Origin: Dendrolimus kikuchii
Lineage: Eukaryota; Arthropoda; Insecta; Lepidoptera; Lasiocampidae
DNA: 64,000 nt
NCBI GenBank assembly: GCA_019925095.2
Contig: CM034413.1
Location: 1,617,001-1,681,000 of the forward strand
Direction of reading: 5' to 3'
Part shown: one piece after another, positions 55,161 to 64,000 of the stretch
Position numbering within the stretch: position 1 is the stretch's first letter
Layout of the letters: every line of letters starts with the position of its first letter
Made by a program: the position numbers and the translations under genes
The notes under the pieces: generated by a model
Databases searched by the model: none
Told to the model about the DNA's origin: nothing
What the model saw: the letters and a program-made list of their open reading frames with translations, nothing else

Positions 55161-56492
55161 TTTTTTTTTTTTTTTTATTGGACTTGACTTTATGTTGTTG
55201 GTCCGAAGACCTTACAACTTTACCGGGGTTTTTGGGGCGAGTGCCTCCGGGATCGGCGGTTCGCGGCGGCCTACACTATCTTACTGCCGTTTCGTAACGT
55301 GTTATGGCTGGGAGAGAAGAAACGGCGAAAGAAACTTCCCAGCAACACGCCTAGTCTATCCTGTGGGGGGGCTATGTCTCCTAACGTCCCTCGCAGGGAT
55401 GTGGAGAGATCTTGATTGGCGGCGCCTGAGACGCCGCCGTCTGTGTCTGTCTGTCCGTGCCTGCCAGCCTGCCGTCCTAACCGCGGGCGGGCTGATCCGG
55501 GCCAGCCGTTTTGTGATAACGTCGACCCTGTCCGTGAGGACGTTACGCGGTCGTCGTACGAGAGCCTTTCGCCGAGGCTTATAATCGGACGCGGACACGA
55601 CGAGCGGATTTCGATGATGCGGCGCGAGATCGAAATACTTACGCGAGAGCGACGTAATGTAGTTTTTGATGGAGGGAAGCTCCAGATCGCGGTGGAGGTC
55701 GACGTTACGCATATAGAGGGGAGCACCGACGGCTCTGCGCATGAATTTATTCTGCACAATTTGCAGTTTATCTAATAGGGCAGGCTTGGCATGGCCGAAT
55801 ACCACACTCGCGTATGTCATGATCGGGCGGATGCATGTTTTATACAGAGTAAGCTTGTGTCTGAGGGACATTTTGCTTCGTTTGTCTATCATGGGTGCTA
55901 AACGACCCATCACAAATCGCGCTCTATTTCGGACTATAGTGATATGCTCGTTGAAGCGCAAGTTCCGATCTAGGGTGACACCAAGATATTTGGTGTACTT
56001 TGCCCAGGGGATTTGTTGGTCGTACGTTTGGGGGAGCGAAGCGTGCCCGGGGAAAAGAACATTGCTGCGCTTTTCTCCGGGTTTACCTCTATCCTCCATT
56101 TGCGAAACCATTCGCCTAGCTCTGTGACAGCTGCCTGCAGCCGGACGCAAGCCATTTGTCGGTTGCGATCTGATGTATAGAGTGCGGTGTCATCCGCGAA
56201 GAGGGCCAACTCCACATCTGGAGTTTTTGGGATGTCGCTGGTGTACAGCGTGAAGAGTAGTGGCGACAGGGCCGAGCCCTGTGGTACACCGGCTGTGAGT
56301 GGGTGAGGGGACGAGCGCGTTCCCTCCACTCGAAAACGGAAGCTACGACCTAGGAGGAAGTCTCGCAAGATGAGCACGAGTCTGTCTGGCACACCGAACT
56401 GGTACAGCTTGTAAATCAAGCCGTTGTGCCAGACCTTGTCGAAGGCTTTTGCTACGTCTAGGAACAGTGCGGCTGTTCCTATAGGGCGGGGT
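55161..56492 (-). mobile_element. Jockey-clade LINE, 5'-truncated, 1332 bp, 10-bp TSD
   Basis: TSD gtaaagagcc at 55151-55160 and 56493-56502. Minus strand: RT piece, C-terminal region, 3' UTR, poly(A) seen as a T-run at 55161-55178. Confidence 0.9.
55356..56492 (-). pseudogene. Jockey-clade reverse transcriptase, truncated, one frameshift
   Basis: The minus strand enters at PRPIGTAALFLDVAKAFDKV (palm aspartate motif), then LTAGVPQGSALSPLLFTLY and LALFADDTALY with the catalytic FADD, then WFRKWRIEVNPEKSAAMFF. Near 56040 the frame shifts. The other frame continues with WAKYTKYLGVTLDRNLRF, RNRARFVMGRL, KTCIRPIMTYASVVFGHA and LQIVQNKFMRRAVGAP to a stop at 55356. These are hallmarks of Jockey-clade ORF2. 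The endonuclease and first RT blocks are missing. Apart from the single shift the frame is clean, so the insertion is fairly young. Confidence 0.88.
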
Positions 56493-56530
56493 GTAAAGAG
56501 CCGTGACAGTATGTATGTATGTAATTTTAT

Positions 56531-56815
56531 ATATATAATCAGACAAGTAAAATCGCTGCCGATTTTTAAAACAATGATTAGAAAATATTACCTGTGCTAG
56601 GAATATGATGATATCTAAATGTATGTACATATATATTTATCTATAAACATTTATATATTTGTGTAGATATGTACTTGTATGATATGTATATTAGGTATAT
56701 ATCCATTTAATATATAAAACATCTGTATATACTGCATTTATATATTAATTATTAGAATGTAAGAAATTGTATTATATATTATGTATACCTTCGCCATTAT
56801 GATCTCAATTCATTC
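56531..56815. other. No gene; AT-rich
   Basis: Nothing recognised; probably 3' UTR of the CR1 tail that follows. Confidence 0.4.
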
Positions 56816-56935
56816 CTGGCGTTGTCTGGAAGAGATCGAAGACCGCCCTTTGTCCATAATGAGACATAGTTTTAGTCTGTAGGTTCTTTTTTTGTATTAG
56901 TGTACAATAAAGAGTTATTGATTCATTGATTTATT
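56816..56935 (+). mobile_element. CR1-like 3' tail
   Basis: gttgtctggaagagatcg ... gtgtacaataaagagttatt, ending in (attg)n. Confidence 0.65.
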
Positions 56936-57372
56936 GTTGATTACAGCTCTTAGAGCCGGCTCGATTGGTGTTATACCACGCTCCCACAGAATATCAGCGT
57001 GAAACGGTTAGCCTTCAACTAAACGTGTTTCGTTAGATGAATGTGAATTCCGATGGCTAACTTCCCCCTTCCTCCCCCTCCTTCCAAAGTAATATTAAAT
57101 TTTATTTTAAAATTGTTAATCATAATTTCCTGTGGAACAGTCTGTTCTATGACTTAGTTTGAAAAGGTAACATGTGCTCGCGGAACGTTAAATGCATCAA
57201 CTTGAAAACTGGCGAACCTTTTCATACCGCGACTGTACATTGGAATAAACCACTCGTAGATAAAGTTGTAACTTTCACGTCAAAACAAACTTTTGAAAAC
57301 AACACAATAGGGCTAAATATAAACAAATAATATATTTTTCGTAATGTTGATTAATTTAATGTAAATAATAAT
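56936..57372. other. No gene recognised
   Basis: Nothing recognised. Confidence 0.45.
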
Positions 57373-57532
57373 ACAACTCAAGGTTGTTATGGCGGCACGC
57401 TCTAGACTAGGGGTGGTAGCCATCCAGAAGGGCAAATGCCCTACCACCTGGCTGTGTGTTGTTTTGTCGCCTCTTATGACAAGCCGCCTTGCCACATGAA
57501 TGTATATTCTTTCTCCATTCCTGCACGGATAA
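57373..57532 (-). mobile_element. SINE-A head portion
   Basis: acaactcaaggttgttatgg to ttcctgcacggata. Inverted relative to the next copy. Confidence 0.8.
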
Positions 57533-57552
57533 TAAATGTTTTATTAAATTTA

Positions 57553-57795
57553 GCCAGGTGGTAGGGCATTTGCCCGACTGGATGGCTACCACCCCTGGTC
57601 TAGAGCATGCCGCCATAACAACCTTGAGTTGTGTTCCGGCATTAGTGATCAGGTTCCAGACTCACTTAAGAGAGCAGCAGCGCATTTGTAGCACCTTTGG
57701 TGTTGCAAATGTCCATAGGCGATGGTAACCGCTTTCCATCCAGTGGGCCGTCTGCCTGTCTGCTGAACTACTGCAATAAAAAATAAAAAAATATT
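57553..57795 (+). mobile_element. SINE-A, 5'-truncated
   Basis: agccaggtggtagggc to gcaataaaaaataaaaaaa. Confidence 0.83.
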
Positions 57796-57990
57796 AGTGA
57801 CCAAATCAAGAATCTCGGCGTAATCATGGACTAAAAACTGTGTTAGCGATCCCACATTACTGAGTTACGTCATGAATCTGTGCATCCTACCTCACTCAGA
57901 AGACTAAATTTTTTTCTTCCAACCGCCTCTAAGATTTTGCTTGTTCAAGCAATTTTACTGCCTATCCTTGACTGTACGGATGCCTGCTAT

Positions 57991-58373
57991 CTTTTTTTCA
58001 TTGCTTGAAACAGGCAAACAGGCAAACGGCCCACCTGATGGAAAGTGGTTACCGTCGCCAACGTGTTGCCGACCTCTAAGAAATGTTATAACGCCCTTCT
58101 TAAAGAATCCCATGTTATAGCGCAAAGGGAAAACCGCGGCGGGACGTTCCCTCCAAATCATTGATGTACGCGGAATAAATGTTCTATAGAACCGTTGCGT
58201 AGTTGAGCGTGGGAGCTCAAGGAAATGGGGGTGAATATCTCGTCGCTGGCGAGCGATACGGTTGTAAAAGTGAGGCGTTGCCACCAGATCAATCCTCAAA
58301 ACACTCCCTCGTTATACAGGCGGTAGAATACGCAGAGGGATGCAAAGTCTCTCCGAAGGCTAAGCGGTTCTTA
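57991..58373 (-). mobile_element. Retroposed insertion in CR1, ~380 bp, tatctt target duplication
   Basis: tatctt is present at both edges (CR1 codons YL duplicated). A T-run at the left end; then cggcccacctgatggaaag and a body with ttataacgcccttcttaaag. Its 3' module resembles SINE-A; the rest is a separate family. Confidence 0.6.
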
Positions 58374-58443
58374 ATTTATCTTAATATCACCCAAGAACAT
58401 CTCATCAAACTTGAGCGTCTTCAGAATGTTTCTATTAGATTCA

Positions 58444-58946
58444 GTTCCCTTGCGGGGTAGGCATGAACAACAGAGCGCCATTCAGGCTTATTCTTCACAC
58501 CTCACTTGCTTCTTTGACATTCATAACTCTTGTCATGCACGCTCGTCTGTTCTTTAAGGATCCTGACATCACCTGCTAGTACACGATCAATTTGATCATG
58601 GAAGGTGTGTCGTGGCCTTCCGCGACTTCTGCATCCATCCACTTTTGCATTGTATATCTGTTTAGTCATTCTTTCCACATGCTCGAACCACCGGAGCATT
58701 CCTTTCCTTACCTTCACCCCGACACTCTCTTTCAGACCAACTCACTCCGCAGATTTTGCACAGTGCTCGCATCTCGACCGCGTTTACTCTACTTTCATGC
58801 TCTCTCTTCCATACCCAACTTTCGCTTCCACACGTGAGCGTAGGTACCAGCACCGCGTTTTGTATGACAAGCTGGGCCTTCTGGCTGAGATTCTTAGCGC
58901 CTAGAAGTTTACCTAACGCTCCATTCACACTATTCCCCAAATTCAA
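58444..58946 (-). mobile_element. RTE-1, 503 bp, 10-bp TSD, missing its usual 3' tail
   Basis: TSD attagattca at 58434-58443 and 58947-58956. The minus strand ends ...aagggaac instead of ...ggcgtgaagttatgtatg. Frameshifts and deletions. Confidence 0.82.
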
Positions 58947-59220
58947 ATTAGATTCATATTTAGATTAAAATGATATGTCCACATTTCTGAATATCGTAAA
59001 AAATTCAAGTGGCTGCCAATCTCACTTCGCCAGAAGGCTTGTCTTCTACATTTAATATATCGTACACTATCTGTACTCTTCTTACCTTAAGGAATGTTTA
59101 AACTTCCTTTACGAGTCACACACTCTCCATTTGCGCTTCTCTAATAACCTCCTGTCAAAGGCACTTTTACATTTTACCCTAGTCTAGTTACAATTTTTTA
59201 ACCATTTATCTGGTTTGCAG

Positions 59221-59349
59221 AGAAACACAACGACCTGCGTAGCTGTGCTCCTGTTCGTAACAATGCTCATCCGGGAGTCGAACGCAAGACCACCGTGGCT
59301 TGCGCCGGGTAGCGGCGTGTTCACAGAATCAGCTGAATGTCATACAGAC
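59221..59349 (+). CDS. Internal coding exon of a small secreted cysteine-rich peptide (signal peptide and N-terminal part)
   Basis: The segment follows a splice acceptor (pyrimidine-rich, ending ttgcag) and ends at a strong donor, gtaagt. It is open for exactly 43 codons. Residues 1-5 are polar (RNTTT), then CVAVLLFVTML is a hydrophobic core, and ESNA|RPPW looks like a signal-peptidase site. The mature start runs RPPWLAPGSGVF and then one cysteine in AECHTD. The initiator Met is not in this segment unless the internal ATG in the hydrophobic core is used; an upstream coding exon outside the recognised region is more likely. The exon ends in phase 0, and the next exon at 61395 continues in the same frame and brings five more cysteines. 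Codon use is mixed and GC-rich against the AT-rich flanks, unlike the decayed transposons around it. I do not recognise a named family; a secreted neuropeptide or growth-factor-like role is inference only. Confidence 0.72.
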
Positions 59350-59687
59350 GTAAGTATTATGTTGGTTATTTTGGAGATACTGGGTTGGAAAGTACCCAAC
59401 GGTGGTGGAAAGTGGTTTCCCTCGCCTATGAACATTAGCAATAACACAGGTGTGTAGAACAAGGAATCGCTAGATGGCACTAAACCATTATCCAAATAGC
59501 AACACTAAAAGGTTGTGCAATTTATATTTTAATAGACTGGTAACACTAAATAAAGTCTTCTTGAAAACGCATCGATGTTGACATTTTTTTAGTAACCTAA
59601 AAATCCGCGTAAATCAATTTATCGCCGAAACAAGCTTCCTAAATAATGAACCTAAAAAGGTGTTGCCAATGTGCTGCCGGGCTCGAA

Positions 59688-59840
59688 GGTAAAACTGGAG
59701 ACTGGCTACTAATGACGGAAGACAACTCATAGTTGTTACGGGGGCATACTCTATACCAGGGTTGGTATCCATTCGGGCGGGCAAACGCCCTACCACCTGG
59801 CTATGGGTTGTTTTGTCGCCTCCTCGTTCTTGCAAGAATA
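59688..59840 (-). mobile_element. SINE-A, degenerate
   Basis: ctggagactggctactaatg to ctcgttcttgca. Confidence 0.68.
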
Positions 59841-59845
59841 TATAA

Positions 59846-60428
59846 AGTCGTGGTAGCGTAATGGCTAGCGCACGCCTCCCAAACTCGAAGGGCGCGGGTT
59901 CGATCTTGACCGGAACCCATGCACCGACCACCACCATCACCATGCGTGAAGAAAATCGTTGTGATGCAACCTGCACATCGATTTATATCTGTGTAGGAAC
60001 GGAGAAAGCATACAAATTCCGGCGTTGGGGCGGCCTGTCGCAAGATGCGACAAAACAATCCACAGCCAGGTTGTAGGGTATTTTCCCGATGGGATGGCTG
60101 CCACCCCTGGTCTAAAGCGTGCCGCCGTAACAATCTTGAGTTATGTTCCGGCATTTGTGACCAGATTCCAGTCTCCCTTAAGAGAGCAACAGCGCATTTG
60201 TAGCAAGTTTCGTGTTGCAAATGTCCATAGGCGATGGTAACCGCTTTCCATCAAGTGTGCCGTCTGCCTGTCTGCGGAACTCCTGCAATAAACAAATAAA
60301 AACATCGAGATAACCGATGTGTCAAACCTGCCAAGCCGCCTTAGACAAGCGTGCCGCGTATATTGTCCGTTTCCCTATAGTGGGAGGCCCGAGCCCAGCA
60401 GTGGGACATCTATGCGCTGTTATTGTAT
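59846..60428 (+). mobile_element. SINE-T1, tRNA-derived, split by SINE-A
   Basis: Head gtcgtggtagcgtaatggct with box B GCGGGTTCGATCTTG. 59846-59981 and 60302-60428 join at acatcga; ends gcccagcagtgggacat. Confidence 0.82.
59982..60301 (+). mobile_element. SINE-A nested in SINE-T1, 7-bp TSD
   Basis: TSD acatcga at 59975-59981 and 60302-60308. Confidence 0.84.
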
Positions 60429-60432
60429 AATA

Positions 60433-60682
60433 CTAGCTGTGCCCGCGACGTCGTCCGCGTGGAATTTGCTTTCAAAATCCTCCGATTTTGAAACATTCTT
60501 CATTGGTGCTCCGCTCCTATTGGTCTTAGCGTGATGATGTATAGCCTATAGCCTTCCTCGATAAATGTACTATTCAACACTGAAAGAATTTTTCAAATCG
60601 GACCAGCGGTTCCTGAGATTAGCGCGTTTAAACAAACAAACAAACAAACTCTTCAGCTTTATAATATTAATATTACTATAGA
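60433..60682 (-). mobile_element. Hel-1 Helitron, complete
   Basis: Minus-strand A|TCTATAGTAATATTAATATT start and CACAGCTAG|T end. Confidence 0.83.
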
Positions 60683-60947
60683 TTGTCAGATATAAAAACC
60701 TATATAAGGTGCTTACTTCTATGTCCTCGCTATGGGCCCCTAAGATATCACGTGGTATCTCCTCTATAAGCGTTATAAGAATACCACGTGTTCTTGACCT
60801 ATTGGACTTCGGAAGTTTAGTTACAGATTATTAATATCTTATAAACATTTAATTTTATGTTTAAATTATTCATTTTTATCTTACACGTGTAGAACTTCTG
60901 TTTCGTACATTTTTTATAGCTTGAGTTCCTATATATAGTTGATATCC

Positions 60948-61215
60948 TGCGTTGGGGCGGTCTGTCGTAAGAGGCGACTAAACAACCAGGTGGTAGGTTA
61001 TTTACCCAACTGGATGGCTTCCATCGCTGGTCTAGATTTTTTGCCGTGACAACCTTGAGTTGTGTTTCGGCATAAGTCGCCACGTTCCAGCCGCCCTTTA
61101 GAGAGCGGTGCTCATTAGTAGCACCGTTGGTGTTACAAATGTCCATAGGCGATGATAACCGCTTTCTATCAGGTGGGTCGTCTGCCTGTCTGCTGAACTC
61201 ATACAATAAAAAAAT
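60948..61215 (+). mobile_element. SINE-A, degenerate
   Basis: tatcctgcgttggggcgg to catacaataaaaaaat. Confidence 0.75.
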
Positions 61216-61394
61216 CAAAAATAAATATTTTCTACAATATCCTGAAGTCTAGCCTAGCTGCTAACTATGTGCGCTATGAGCGTCGGTGGTATGCGACGCG
61301 CGGAGAGAAGTTATGGGTCAGGGGGGTGGTATCTATCTGCAACAACTTTATTTATGATTAACTTTCCTTAATGAAACTTTACGTATTGTTACAG

Positions 61395-61541
61395 GACGAG
61401 CTATTAGACCTGTGTCAAAGATGTGCGAAACTGACTAAGTCTAAGTTGGCCTACCCCGCTTGCTGCTCAACCGACTTGAAAGCGAGGAAGTGGTGTTCAG
61501 ACTACGTATACTTCGGAAGAGGTCAATACGACTTCGATTAG
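61395..61541 (+). CDS. Terminal coding exon of the same secreted cysteine-rich peptide
   Basis: A likely branch site (tgattaact near 61356) and the acceptor ttgttacag precede 48 open codons ended by TAG. Visible pattern: DELLDLCQRCAKLTKS, then AYPACC, then ARKWCSDYVYFGRG, ending QYDFD. With AEC from the previous exon, the predicted mature chain has six cysteines spaced C-x9-C-x2-C-x12-CC-x9-C, enough for three disulfides. The CC pair and a late WC are typical of compact secreted peptides. A YFGR stretch could be an amidation/processing site, but that is speculative. Phase 0 at both sides of the 2,045-bp intron, consensus splice sites and the absence of any stop argue for a real gene rather than chance. 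The function is unknown. Confidence 0.74.
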   Translation, partial: DELLDLCQRCAKLTKSKLAYPACCSTDLKARKWCSDYVYFGRGQYDFD

Positions 61542-61712
61542 AAGTCAACCAGCGAAGTTTAGGGAACAAAATTTGATATATTTGGTAAAATCGCCGAATT
61601 TGTACTTTGTGACTGATTTTTCTTGTTGTGATAATTCAAAAATGCAATTGGATTTAAGGAAATTATATATTAAGTGTGCCTACTTAGAATTTATTGTAAT
61701 TTTTATATAATA
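61542..61712 (+). other. Probable 3' UTR of the secreted-peptide gene
   Basis: AT-rich sequence follows the TAG stop, with no canonical AATAAA before a Helitron end at 61713. The polyadenylation site cannot be placed from sequence; the true UTR may extend into the Helitron fragment. Confidence 0.35.
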
Positions 61713-61800
61713 CTAGCTGTTACCTGCGGCTTCGCTCGCGTAGATTAAAAATACAGTTTGAGTAGTCGAAAGAAGTTAAAAGTCTTTCACCACCTTTTCC
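61713..61800 (-). mobile_element. Helitron 3' fragment
   Basis: Minus-strand ...GGTAACAGCTAG|T with gcgagcgaagccgc hairpin-like region. Confidence 0.5.
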
Positions 61801-62117
61801 GGGCGGGCTGGAGGTGAAAGCAAGCTGGCCCACAGCTCTGACGAAGGATTCTCGAGGATTGGACAAGAGCTTTAGTTGGAATTATGGCAATAGCACTTCA
61901 CGCGTGAGGTACTACGGTTGAATTATTTTGTCCGTGCAGTTTGGGTCATATAATAATCGGAGCGGCGAAGCGAGTATTTCGCTCTCTCTTCCACTCACGG
62001 GCCTTATGGGCATAGTGATGCGCATTATTGTTGTCGATAAGCGTTATCGATAAGGTATTTAGTTTGTCATTTTGTGGGTTAGTGATGAAAATGAAAGAAA
62101 AAAATAGATAAAACAAC

Positions 62118-62388
62118 GTACATACATACATACATACATAACTTCACGCCAGTTCCCTTGCGGGGTAGGCACGAACAACAGAGCGCCATTTAGGCCCATT
62201 CTTACACACCTCACTTGCTTCTTTGACATTCATAACTCTTGTCATGCACACTCGTCTGTTCTTAAGGCTCCCGACATCACCCTCCGCTAGTACACGATCA
62301 ATTTGATCATGGAAGGTGTGTCGTGGCCTTCCACGACTTCTGCATCCATCCACTTTTGCATTGTATATCTGTTTAGTCATTCTTTCAT
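62118..62388 (-). mobile_element. RTE-1 3' copy, left arm of an inverted pair
   Basis: (catacata)n tail on the left, 78 clean codons to MTKQIYN. Confidence 0.82.
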
Positions 62389-62567
62389 TAAAATAATAAT
62401 AATAATGATTTAAAATAAATTATTAATTAGGTATCTATGTATTAAAAAACTATAAGTACAAAAGTTTAGAATGTAACAAGTTATATTAAAAATAAATATG
62501 AATACTTATATCTAAGTTTAAAATTAACAGCAAAAAAGATAATAATGATGTAAAAATATATATATAA

Positions 62568-62785
62568 AGTCGTGGAAGGCCACGACACACCTTCCATGAT
62601 CAAATTGATCGTGTACTAGCGGAGGGTGATGTCAGGAGCCTTAAGAACAGACGAGTGTGCATGACAAGAGTTATGAATGTCAAAGAAGCAAGTGAGGTGC
62701 GTAAGAATGGGCCTAAATGGCGCTCTGTTGTTCGTGCCTACCCCGCAAGGGAACTGGCGTGAAGTTATGTATGTATGTATGTAAA
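62568..62785 (+). mobile_element. RTE-1 3' copy, right arm of the inverted pair
   Basis: aagtcgtggaaggccacgac to (tatg)n. It shares the variants tagcggagggtgatgtc and gaatgggcct with the left arm. Confidence 0.82.
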
Positions 62786-62942
62786 AATATACCGCCCCGC
62801 CGCCGTGTACCTGCCTTCGATGACTCATTTGTTTTTATGGATAATGGCGTTGCGCCCGCGCATCAAGCTCACCGCCCTAGCCGGGCTGAAGCCGGGCTAT
62901 GATTTATGATCCAAACTGCACGGAGAAAATAATTCTACTATA

Positions 62943-63034
62943 GTGCCACCCCGATCTGGCGAATCCGACACACGGGCCGCGACTTTCCCTCGGGCGGCCT
63001 ATGATCCTCAAACGGATTACGTCTGTATCAAAAA
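62943..63034 (+). mobile_element. R1-a-type 3' end with A-rich tail
   Basis: ccccgatctggcgaatccg and cctcaaacggattacg parallel 4751-4848; then caaaaaaataaaaaa. Confidence 0.72.
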
Positions 63035-63309
63035 AATAAAAAAGGATCTTTCACCACCTTAAGGGTGGAATTTCCAAAAACACCAATATACGTCTGCATT
63101 TATTTCTAACCAACAGACAGATTTGCATACAAACTCTCAAGCCATTTTAAATAATCTTTTCTTAGTGCGCACTTATAGTATAGAAAGGACTCACATGCAA
63201 ATTTTCACGATCCTAGTCCTAGTAGTTTGGGCCTTGATATGTCAATCAGTGACGTTAAGTATATATGTATTATAAATGTATACAGATGGGTCAAACACAA
63301 AATAGTTTT

Positions 63310-63517
63310 ACGTGTCTAAAGGAATTACGTGTCACGTTGTTTGTCCGCGATGGACTCTTAAACTACTTGACCGATTTTAATCAAATTTGCACACCGTGTG
63401 CAGTTTGATCCGACTTGAAAGATAGGATAGCTTACATTTGGACCCGGTAGGTGGCGCTGGAATCGGGTTCCAAATTTCATTTCTTCAGGGCAGAACAACG
63501 TCTGCCGGGACAGCTAG
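63310..63517 (+). mobile_element. Hel-2-related Helitron 3' part
   Basis: ccgattttaatcaaatttgc, ggtaggtggcgctgg, gccgggacagCTAG|T. The sequence is the inverse of 48971-49130. The 5' end is not fixed. 63035-63309 holds no gene. Confidence 0.65.
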
Positions 63518-63730
63518 TATGTTTATATGTTTTGATTCGCAAACATGATTTGCTTTATGAAAAGTTGTTTAATTTTTGCATGCTTCTATAATTAAAAAGT
63601 TTATCTTTTGTCTTTGGACTATTTTTCAACGTCTACTAGACTTAGGTATTCAGTATACGAACAGTCTACAGTAGGAGATATTTTGGTTTAAACGACAGCA
63701 ATGAAAAATAATTTCTTTATTAAAATACAA

Positions 63731-63810
63731 CATACATACATACATACATACATAACTTTACGCCAGTTCCCTTGCGGGGTAGGCACGAATAACAGACAAG
63801 ACAGACAGAC
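63731..63810 (-). mobile_element. RTE-1 80-bp tail copy with 12-bp TSD
   Basis: TSD attaaaatacaa at 63719-63730 and 63811-63822. Confidence 0.85.
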
Positions 63811-63865
63811 ATTAAAATACAAAAGACTGTCAAATCTAACATAACTACAATCCTTCTCTTTTTTT

Positions 63866-64000
63866 CACCATATCCCAATTAATTGGGGTCGGCACAATAT
63901 GTCTTTTCTTTCCACTCTCCTCTATTCTGACATACATCTTCTGTTACACCACAAAAGGGCATATCCTCCTTCACACAATCCATCCATCTTGTAGTTTAAC
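63866..64000 (-). pseudogene. RTE-like LINE C-terminal fragment running off the window
   Basis: The minus strand begins KMDG/CVKEDM-like codons and ends near ...CCGACCCCAATTAATTGGG, the common end of a lepidopteran RTE-type ORF2. Frame damaged. Confidence 0.45.

Larger units (their letters stand above)
54879..56525 (+). mobile_element. RTE-2 3' end, split by a Jockey LINE
   Basis: 54879-55160 encodes FGHVERINESSITKQVYDSN, GRPRRTHHDHNEDISKKGHV and VCMKRLMTVNEAK. 56503-56525 (gtgacagtatgtatgtatg) is the remaining tail. Confidence 0.72.
57796..59190 (+). pseudogene. CR1-like LINE C-terminal relic with two nested insertions
   Basis: Plus-strand pieces: DQIKNLGVIMD-like start, LLPILDCTDACYL (to 57990), then after an insertion YLNITQEHLIKLERLQNVSI RF (58374-58443), then after a second insertion the FGLxKYDH-equivalent, KKFKWLPISLRQ-like and a degenerate end near 59190. 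Numerous stops. The order matches 35176-35838 exactly. Confidence 0.72.
59350..61394 (+). other. Intron of the secreted-peptide gene, filled with transposons
   Basis: The boundaries are GTAAGT and TTACAG. Inside lie a decayed minus-strand SINE-A (59688-59840), a SINE-T1 split by a plus-strand SINE-A (59846-60428), a minus-strand Hel-1 Helitron (60433-60682) and a decayed plus-strand SINE-A (60948-61215). The last 175 bases before the acceptor hold no recognised repeat. Confidence 0.68.
61920..62935. mobile_element. TIR element of 1,016 bp containing inverted RTE-1 arms
   Basis: TIRs match at 29 of 31 positions (GAATTATTTTGTCCGTGCAG / GAATTATTTTCTCCGTGCAG and on to TCATA). No TSD was identified. 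Inside, RTE-1 sequence occurs minus (62118-62388) and plus (62568-62785), about 180 bp apart. Confidence 0.6.

Overview
The window looks like gene-poor nuclear DNA of a moth or butterfly. Evidence: several non-autonomous Helitron families with hairpin-CTAG|T ends, R1-, Jockey-, CR1- and RTE-clade LINE fragments, tRNA-derived SINEs carrying the 'cagcagtgggac' tail, and an AT-rich background. The species is not determinable. Nearly everything recognisable is mobile DNA, mostly 5'-truncated and frameshifted, often one element inside another with readable target-site duplications (TSDs). No rRNA, CRISPR array or prokaryotic operon was seen.

Family labels used here are my own. SINE-A: about 310 bp, TATCCGTGCAGG...CTGCAATAAAA, more than 25 copies. 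SINE-B: about 270-330 bp, starts GAGTTTTTGGCGGG. SINE-T1 and SINE-T2: tRNA-headed. RTE-1: tail of (ATGT)n. RTE-2 and RTE-3: relatives. R1-a and R1-b: R1-clade LINEs. LTR-1: solo LTRs TGTTACGAG...GTAACA. LTR-2: LTR-like repeat with a heat-shock-type promoter. PLE-1: Penelope-like short element with a hammerhead-like core and 10-12 bp TSDs. Hel-1 and Hel-2: Helitrons. U1: unclassified repeat.

Layout. 0-5.3 kb: a Helitron carrying a 20-copy 109-bp array sits in U1, followed by an R1-clade LINE with a one-base frameshift, then a split SINE-A. 5.3-13 kb: tandem SINE-B copies, a duplicated 0.86-kb block that carries a Helitron in each copy, and RTE-1 fragments. 13-20 kb: Helitrons, RTE-1/RTE-2 and LTR-2 with HSE and TATA motifs. 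20-31 kb: SINE-T2, a Tigger-like MITE, LINE debris, adjacent Helitrons and CR1. 31-46 kb: solo LTR-1 copies, PLE-1 copies, a TIR element with a nested SINE-A, and a CR1 3' half. 46-57 kb: SINE-B with clear TSDs, R1-b, and a Jockey LINE nested in RTE-2. 57-59.2 kb: a CR1 relic with two nested insertions. 59.2-61.5 kb: the only convincing host gene piece, two in-frame exons of a small secreted cysteine-rich peptide. 61.5-64 kb: a TIR element with inverted RTE-1 arms, then LINE tails.

The most noteworthy observations are the two-exon secreted peptide gene, the PLE-1 family with consistent 12-bp TSDs and a hammerhead-like hairpin core, the trimeric higher-order structure of the Helitron-borne array, and the HSE-TATA arrangement in LTR-2.
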